The notes under the pieces: model-generated
What the model saw: the letters and a program-made list of their open reading frames with translations, nothing else
Database searches by the model: none
Told to the model about the DNA's origin: nothing
Translations under genes and position numbers: made by a program
From: Planctomycetota bacterium
GTDB lineage: Bacteria; Planctomycetota; UBA8742; SKZP01
Assembly: GCA_007127275.1 (NCBI GenBank)
Contig: SKZP01000495.1
Coordinates: 1-12,312 of the forward strand
Direction of reading: 5' to 3'
DNA length: 12,312 nucleotides
Shown: piece after piece, positions 8,101 to 12,312 of the stretch
Position numbering within the stretch: position 1 is the stretch's first letter
Layout of the letters: every line of letters begins with the position of its first letter

Positions 8101-11100
8101 TTGCGCCGTTGCCGCGGGCACTCCTCGGGACGCGCCGGTCGAGATCCTCGCTGCCCCCCCGGACGCCTGGTAGCCGGATGTGCCGAGTAGGGTGGGGTCC
8201 CGGTCGAGTGCGAGCAGCACATGTGCCCGGCGTGCGTGCGCCGAGTGCGGGGCGCCGTCGGCTTGCGCGGCCGGCCAATCCGCGGCGGCGGCGAGGGCAT
8301 CTCGGGCGAGAACGGGATGACTTTCCAGGCGGGCGACGCCGAGCGTGAGTAGCAGGTGCTGCAAGTGGCCGCCGCCGTGGCCTCGGTGCCTGCCACTGCT
8401 GACGCTCTCAAGCAACTCGAGGGCGGCACGGCGGGTTTGCGGGTTTTCCTCGGCGTGCTCAAGTGCCGCGTTCAGATACACGAGCAAGGCGTAGTCGGCC
8501 AGTGCCTCGACGGGCTGATCCGGCGGCTGCGGCCTGCGCGCGCCGTCGGCGCCGCCGCCGAGCTCGGCGGCCCGCCGCCAGTGCTTCGTCGCCTCCTCCA
8601 TGTCTCCGGCGGCGTGGGCGAGGTGGCCCAAAACTCGCAACGCCGTGACGGAGCGCGGGCGGGCGCCGACTTGGCGGTTCGCGTCCTCGGCTAGCTCGGC
8701 CGCCGTTTCCGGGTCGCCGAGTTCGAGCTTTACGAGGGCGGTCGTGGCCAAGTCGTCGGCGCGCAGCAAGGGGTCGTAGCCGACGAACGCATCCAGCAGC
8801 GTCGCCCACTCCTCTTCCGCCGCCGGCAACTCTCCGAGATGCGTCAGCGTGTGGCCGCGGATGCGCCGAGAACGGGCCGTGTGCAGCCTGTCCGGGACGG
8901 AGACATCCAGTTGGACGCGAGCGGCCGTGGCGTCGCCGTGACGCAGCAGCGCCTCGGCGAGGTCCGTTGCGTCGGAGGCACTGCGCGAGACGAGCCACAG
9001 CGGGTAATCTCGGCCGGGGGCGGAAAGCACACGGCGCCAGAGACTTGCCTCCGAGGCCGCATGAGAAGCGGAGCGGGCGTGCGCGGCGGCTTGCCGTTCG
9101 TCGAGGGTGCCCGTCAGCCGGGTTATTGCCGTGGGAGTGCCTTCCAGGCTACGCCAGCGCCGCTGAGCCGCGTCGGCGTCTTGCCGGGCGAGGTGCCGCG
9201 CTTCCAACTCGGCAAAGAGCAGCGAGCGCGGATCTTCGTCGCGGTAGCGCTGCAACTGTGCGTGGCTTACGGAGATGCGCTCGGTCGTCTGGGCTAGGAA
9301 GAAAAGTTCGCGCGTTGCGCGTCGCTGGTAGCGGTCGAGGCCAAGCGCCTCGACGTAGGCGTCGCTTGCCTGGCGGAAGTGTCCGAGGGTGCGGAACATC
9401 TCGCCGAGGTGGAGGAGCCACTGCACCTCGGAGCCGCGGCGGGTACGTTCGCTTCGGCGTTCTACGGCACGTTGGATCTGCGTGAGTTGGGCCGCGGCAA
9501 CGACGTGTGTGCCTTGCGCAATTAGTAGGCGACAGTGGGCGAGTCGCGCCTCCAACGGATCCGGCAAGCGCTCGGCCAGCGCCGCCAGCTCCTCCAGAGC
9601 GTTTGCGGCATCACCGCCTTGCGCTAGGTCGAGCTTGCCGAGTTGCACGGCGGCGGCGACGCTCGCCGCGGCATGCTCCGGCCGGGAAAGGCCGCCGAGC
9701 GCGGATTGAAAGCGCCGCCGTGCCTCGCGGACGCGCTTCGCCTGCCACGCGGCGAGCCCCGCGAGGTAATTCACGCGCGGGTCGTTCCCCTCGCTTACGT
9801 GTCGAGCGCGGTGCAGCGCTGCCTGCGCCTCCGCTTCTTCCTCGAGTGCCAGCGCCAGCCGTGCGCGCCAGAGCCAGCCGGCTAGCTCTTCGGGACGGCG
9901 TTGCGTGTACCGCTGGGCGGCGTGGGCGAGCGGGACAAGTTGATCCGGAGGCACTGGCGCCTCGGCACCTGCAACCGGGCCGGGAAGTTGAGCGGCGAGG
10001 CGGGCGCGGTCGAGCTCCGCACTGCCGTGCGGCTTGAGCCGTGCCTTTAACGCGTCGAAGACGTGACGGGCCAGGCGCATCTCCCCCACGTGCGCCAGCG
10101 CAAGGCCATAAAGCGAGGCAAGCTCGACGGGGGTACTTGCGCCGAGGCGGTCGACGAACGTGGCCAACTCGGCTTGCGTTGCTCCCGCTTGGCCGAGCTC
10201 GAGCATCCATTGTGCCCGTTGGACGGCTTCCTCGGGGCTTCCGAGCGAGAAAGCGGGCGCCTCCTCGAGGCGCATCCGCGTTTGCGCACGCCGCGTCTGC
10301 TCGAGGGCGGCCAAGGCCTCGGTCAGCGCAGGGTTCGCTTCCAGTGCGAGCAGCAAGTCCGCTTCCGCCTGGCGCAACGAGTCGCGACCGTAGTCTTCAA
10401 CCTCGGGGTAGCTCAGGATCAGCGCACGCTCGCGGTAAAATTTGGCGCGCACCGCCGGCTCCGTAAACTCCTCGAGGCTACGTTGGATGCGTCGCAGCGC
10501 AGAGGACGCAGCCCCCGTGCGACCGAGCGCAAGGGCGTAGTGAGCCCGAAGTTCCGGCTCGTCCGGTATGCGCGCAAGGGCCGGCTCGAGCAGGGAACGC
10601 ATTTCGCTGTAGCGCGCCTGGCGACGCAACAGCCGCGCCTCGGCAAGTACCGGCTTCGGATCTGCCGGGCCGGCAAGCTCGGCGGCACGCTGATACGCCT
10701 CGCGCGCCACGGCCACGAGTTCACCTCGTTGGGCCAAGTCGCCGAGCGTGAGCAGTGCCTCGGCGTCGCCGGCCACTTCCGACGCAGTTTGCGCGGCCTC
10801 CAATGCGGCAGCGTGTTGTCCGCGCAAGAGTTCGTACCGCCCCAGTCGCTGCCACTCCCATGCAGTGCGCTCGGGCTCCGGCGGTAGTTGCGCAATCCAG
10901 TGCGCCGCTTCTCGCAAATTGCCCGCAGCGAGCGCACGCTCCAGCGGATGCTTGGCGCGCTCCTCGGGTGACTCCTCATGCACGGCGTGCACACCGGGCG
11001 GATGCTCATGCTCGTCGTCTTCGCCCGAGTGTTCGAGCGCCCAGACGACATATGCAGCGAGGCCGACGGCGAGGATCACCATCAACACCGAGGCAACGAG

Positions 11101-12312
11101 CGGATTGCGGCGAACGTACCGGCGCAGCTTGTTAAAGCCGTGCGGCGACGGAGCCTCCACCGGCTCCCCTTGCATGACTCGCTGCATGTCGGCGGCGAAA
11201 AACAGGCAGTTTTCGTAGCGGCTCTCGCGCTTCTTCTCGAGTCCCTTGGCGAGCACGTTCTCCAGGCCCTCGGGCAACTCGCTCACAAGGTGCTTCAGCG
11301 GAGGCGGATCTTCGTCGAGCACGCATTGCAATACCTCGACAATGTCCGCGTTCGCCCCGGTGATGAACGGATGCACGCCGCTGACGAGCTCGTATCCAAT
11401 GACCGCAAGGGAGAACTCGTCGGCGCGGCCGTCCAAAACCACATTGTCCGCGGTGCGCAACTGCTCCGGCGCAAGGTATCCCGCAGGTCCCACCAGCGCG
11501 GCACGTCCGGCGCGGCGGATGCGGCGGCGGCGCGTGGCCGTCTCCAGCGAACCAAGCCCCGTAAGCGGCACCTCGTCGTCGAGTGCAATGGGCTGCAGCA
11601 GACCGAAGTCGGTGATCCAGGGCAGGCCCTCGTCGTCGACGAGAATTTCGCGCGGGCTAAGCCGCAGGTGTAGCACGTTGTGGTCGTGCGCGAAGGCGAG
11701 CGCTTCGGAGAGCTTGATCAACATTTCGAGCCGCTCAAGCAGCGTCGGCTGCGCGAGGCGCACCCACTCATCCAGCGTTCTTCCTTTTACGAAGCGGGTC
11801 GCCACGTACACGAGATCCCCCACCCGACCCGTGGCGACGAGATGAGCAATCCCTGGGTATTGCAAGCGACGCAACGTGCCGGCCTGACGCTCGAGGCGCA
11901 GCAGGTAGTTCGTGTCGCGGGCAAGCTCGCCGAGCAACACGCGCAAAGCCACTTCCTGGTTCGTCTGCGTGTGTTGCGCGTGAAAGACAATGCCGAACTC
12001 CCCCCGGCCAATCTCGTCGAGCACGCGGAACGGCCCAATGGTCCGCAAGGCCGTGGCCAACGTTGACGACGTCACGGGGCGCTTCGCAGAACCCGGACGT
12101 GGCGGACGGTCGTCATGCAGCCGCTCGGAGTGGCGGCGTGACGCTCCCGGGGGGGCACCCGCGTCGAGGCGCACGCCGAGCATGGCTGTTTCTCCTGCGC
12201 CGCTCGCCGGGTCAATGCCGAGATCCTCGGCAAGGTTGAGCAACGAGGAGTCGGCCGCTTTGCGCTGCTCCGTTTCTTCCTCGGACGGGCTGGGCTCACG
12301 CTCGTCGAGCGC
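5197..12312 (-). CDS. Giant transmembrane pseudokinase with long TPR-like region (5' end at or beyond window edge)
   Basis: The stop is TGA at 5197-5199 and the frame is open to the right edge. Residues are numbered from the in-frame TTG at 12243. Residues about 71-358 are a Ser/Thr-kinase fold: glycine loop IGRGEFGIVF (78-87), VALRVL (98-103) where Arg 101 replaces the ATP-binding Lys, Gln 120 in place of the helix-C Glu, HLRLSPREIL (192-201) where Arg 194 replaces the catalytic Asp, an intact DFG (212-214), a long basic activation segment, APE (258-260) and RADEFSLAVIGYELVSG with the helix-F Asp. Three or more essential residues are lost, so it is predicted to be catalytically dead. RRNPLVASVLMVILAVGLAA starts at 378 and leads into the single membrane helix (about 381-402). 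Some 1,945 residues outside follow: a His/Glu/Asp-rich stretch (404-424), then helical pairs of TPR type (for example 531-590), with one low-complexity linker near 1530-1585. The role is unknown; a scaffold or signal receptor is plausible. Possible starts are ATG 12183 (good ribosome site, 2,328 residues), TTG 12243, or one beyond the edge. Confidence 0.9.
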   Translation of the reverse strand, partial: ALDEREPSPSEEETEQRKAADSSLLNLAEDLGIDPASGAGETAMLGVRLDAGAPPGASRRHSERLHDDRPPRPGSAKRPVTSSTLATALRTIGPFRVLDEIGRGEFGIVFHAQHTQTNQEVALRVLLGELARDTNYLLRLERQAGTLRRLQYPGIAHLVATGRVGDLVYVATRFVKGRTLDEWVRLAQPTLLERLEMLIKLSEALAFAHDHNVLHLRLSPREILVDDEGLPWITDFGLLQPIALDDEVPLTGLGSLETATRRRRIRRAGRAALVGPAGYLAPEQLRTADNVVLDGRADEFSLAVIGYELVSGVHPFITGANADIVEVLQCVLDEDPPPLKHLVSELPEGLENVLAKGLEKKRESRYENCLFFAADMQRVMQGEPVEAPSPHGFNKLRRYVRRNPLVASVLMVILAVGLAAYVVWALEHSGEDDEHEHPPGVHAVHEESPEERAKHPLERALAAGNLREAAHWIAQLPPEPERTAWEWQRLGRYELLRGQHAAALEAAQTASEVAGDAEALLTLGDLAQRGELVAVAREAYQRAAELAGPADPKPVLAEARLLRRQARYSEMRSLLEPALARIPDEPELRAHYALALGRTGAASSALRRIQRSLEEFTEPAVRAKFYRERALILSYPEVEDYGRDSLRQAEADLLLALEANPALTEALAALEQTRRAQTRMRLEEAPAFSLGSPEEAVQRAQWMLELGQAGATQAELATFVDRLGASTPVELASLYGLALAHVGEMRLARHVFDALKARLKPHGSAELDRARLAAQLPGPVAGAEAPVPPDQLVPLAHAAQRYTQRRPEELAGWLWRARLALALEEEAEAQAALHRARHVSEGNDPRVNYLAGLAAWQAKRVREARRRFQSALGGLSRPEHAAASVAAAVQLGKLDLAQGGDAANALEELAALAERLPDPLEARLAHCRLLIAQGTHVVAAAQLTQIQRAVERRSERTRRGSEVQWLLHLGEMFRTLGHFRQASDAYVEALGLDRYQRRATRELFFLAQTTERISVSHAQLQRYRDEDPRSLLFAELEARHLARQDADAAQRRWRSLEGTPTAITRLTGTLDERQAAAHARSASHAASEASLWRRVLSAPGRDYPLWLVSRSASDATDLAEALLRHGDATAARVQLDVSVPDRLHTARSRRIRGHTLTHLGELPAAEEEWATLLDAFVGYDPLLRADDLATTALVKLELGDPETAAELAEDANRQVGARPRSVTALRVLGHLAHAAGDMEEATKHWRRAAELGGGADGARRPQPPDQPVEALADYALLVYLNAALEHAEENPQTRRAALELLESVSSGRHRGHGGGHLQHLLLTLGVARLESHPVLARDALAAAADWPAAQADGAPHSAHARRAHVLLALDRDPTLLGTSGYQASGGAARISTGASRGVPAATAQTQQAVHAWHKWLRSAGVPPEMRHPDVLLASYQQLGAAAARSAASLPPATHDKRTPPHVAARLESWQSNLAATEKAHERLALFAALTEVYGPSPAAAAERLSNLQLSYAQDDAPTGAATAVRVARLGQALALVRAGKPATAKRVVDQLERTSSTPFGATPDNGSAGAVPPAERDPSAAGGDDPPTREQERATTDPESPLPYHLRASRDLVAAWADLEAGESAAASARLSRIRVEPDNPLHRHVVSWRLAAAAQSGDEAALQEVLVEVARQGRTPPAWLATPYATARLVRTMLERPSRTGFDVDSRGNSASDMAGAWDPAANHTAETAPWFAPDSAQQREQRVDNARRILDAAERAGLAPLPAAQLSAQLALVAGEWDAASAHVARASRLDPANPVNLRLEALHAYYVAKQAARRAGFSAHAVRTLTEDADDAWRTWHDDTTVASRGQDGAREILEEARARVDDAVARLAKAAPATDEPTLAALLTSKRLRLEARPQASLETLQEVVAAHGSHAADAPLQRAVFAEALRSIAALPDQLAARRWLNHLLEAHESPVTAAADTRNVGTRAATYAARIQHASHTADWNVARVDLAAWRRLVALSYPDRADMDDANATAGDLRTRAATLAGPAQAWESYLTAQRLLHAGGREGVRGTDEWTRLTQHAQRAFEAVKAAHEQAQATTEEGSDVNHSSAQQRALDARLVWWRNWSRFLLAVADPASPPDSSAQQDLATAVAAYWREDWSEAVTYMRANYAATSPPRDAEPRTLTTPQVTAAAQLVLVLEAALADVEHRHARGEETEVDRRMLRAWRDERQKLRRQLVRYTDSRMATPQPVPTVRPSQPRRTSPAAVWRLALLTKQRSGDTDDVASRLSHALAETGDAALLRDLLAHVRAPRALHDLYDRWMPSTAQGSRRHGHAERLKATSLALQAYRLGEFQLAHAALDAVWTTLDEHERRLLTPLRNTLARLTS
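12192..12196 (-). promoter_or_regulatory. Possible ribosome binding site for an ATG start at 12183 of the pseudokinase gene
   Basis: Minus-strand AGGAG lies 8 bases before the ATG at 12181-12183, an ideal spacing. Against it, the frame upstream to base 12312 is open, encodes an acidic protein-like sequence and keeps a codon-position GC bias (third position richer than second). The site could therefore be chance within coding sequence. Confidence 0.4.

Noticed and set aside
8154..8160. Run of seven C (G7 on the coding strand), possible phase-variable slippage site
   Set aside because: The giant frame continues intact through it and a similar run occurs at 1397-1403 in the 901-residue gene; one tract of this length is ordinary in such GC-rich DNA.
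5614..8348. Two plus-strand open frames of 431 and 467 codons
   Set aside because: Both are antisense to the giant gene. Their compositions (Gly/Val/Arg/Cys- or Arg/Pro-rich) look like reverse reading of helical Ala/Leu/Arg sequence and they have no recognisable domain.

Overview
This is a GC-rich bacterial window with three complete or near-complete genes and one truncated gene. The likely source is a planctomycete (Planctomycetota). That is an inference from protein style: a Ser/Thr-kinase-like domain followed by an 'RRNP' segment, one membrane helix and a very long TPR-like region, next to large membrane-anchored proteins of unknown function. No rRNA, marker gene or mobile element is present to confirm it.

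Layout from left to right. (1) 1-407, minus: the N-terminal part of a predicted lipoprotein serpin, running off the left edge. (2) 408-571: a short spacer holding a striking nested inverted repeat (453-539). (3) 572-3277, minus: a 901-residue protein anchored by two membrane helices. It has a FlgO/CsgG-like domain and two related beta-rich (possibly OB-fold) modules. (4) 3278-3790: a 513-base divergent intergenic region with several hairpin-forming repeats and no convincing gene. (5) 3791-5059, plus: an RluA-family pseudouridine synthase with an S4 domain and an unusually long insertion near the C-terminus. (6) 5060-5196: a convergent spacer with a compact multi-stem inverted-repeat structure. 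(7) 5197-12312, minus: a giant protein of at least 2,300 residues with an N-terminal kinase fold, a membrane helix and about 1,900 residues of helical TPR-like sequence. The frame is open to the right edge.

The most notable observation is in the giant protein. Its kinase domain keeps the glycine loop, DFG, APE and the helix-F Asp, but has lost the beta3 Lys (Arg), the helix-C Glu (Gln), the catalytic HRD Asp (Arg) and the catalytic-loop Lys and Asn (Ser, Glu). It is therefore predicted to be a pseudokinase that relays or senses across the membrane rather than phosphorylating.

The two large membrane proteins and the serpin are all predicted to place most of their mass outside the cytoplasmic membrane, so much of this region concerns the cell envelope. 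The pseudouridine synthase is an ordinary RNA-modification gene with no obvious functional link. The 901-residue gene and the serpin share a strand 164 bases apart and could be co-transcribed, but the large hairpin between them argues for separate or attenuated expression. I see no CRISPR array, transposase, phage gene or recognised defence system here.
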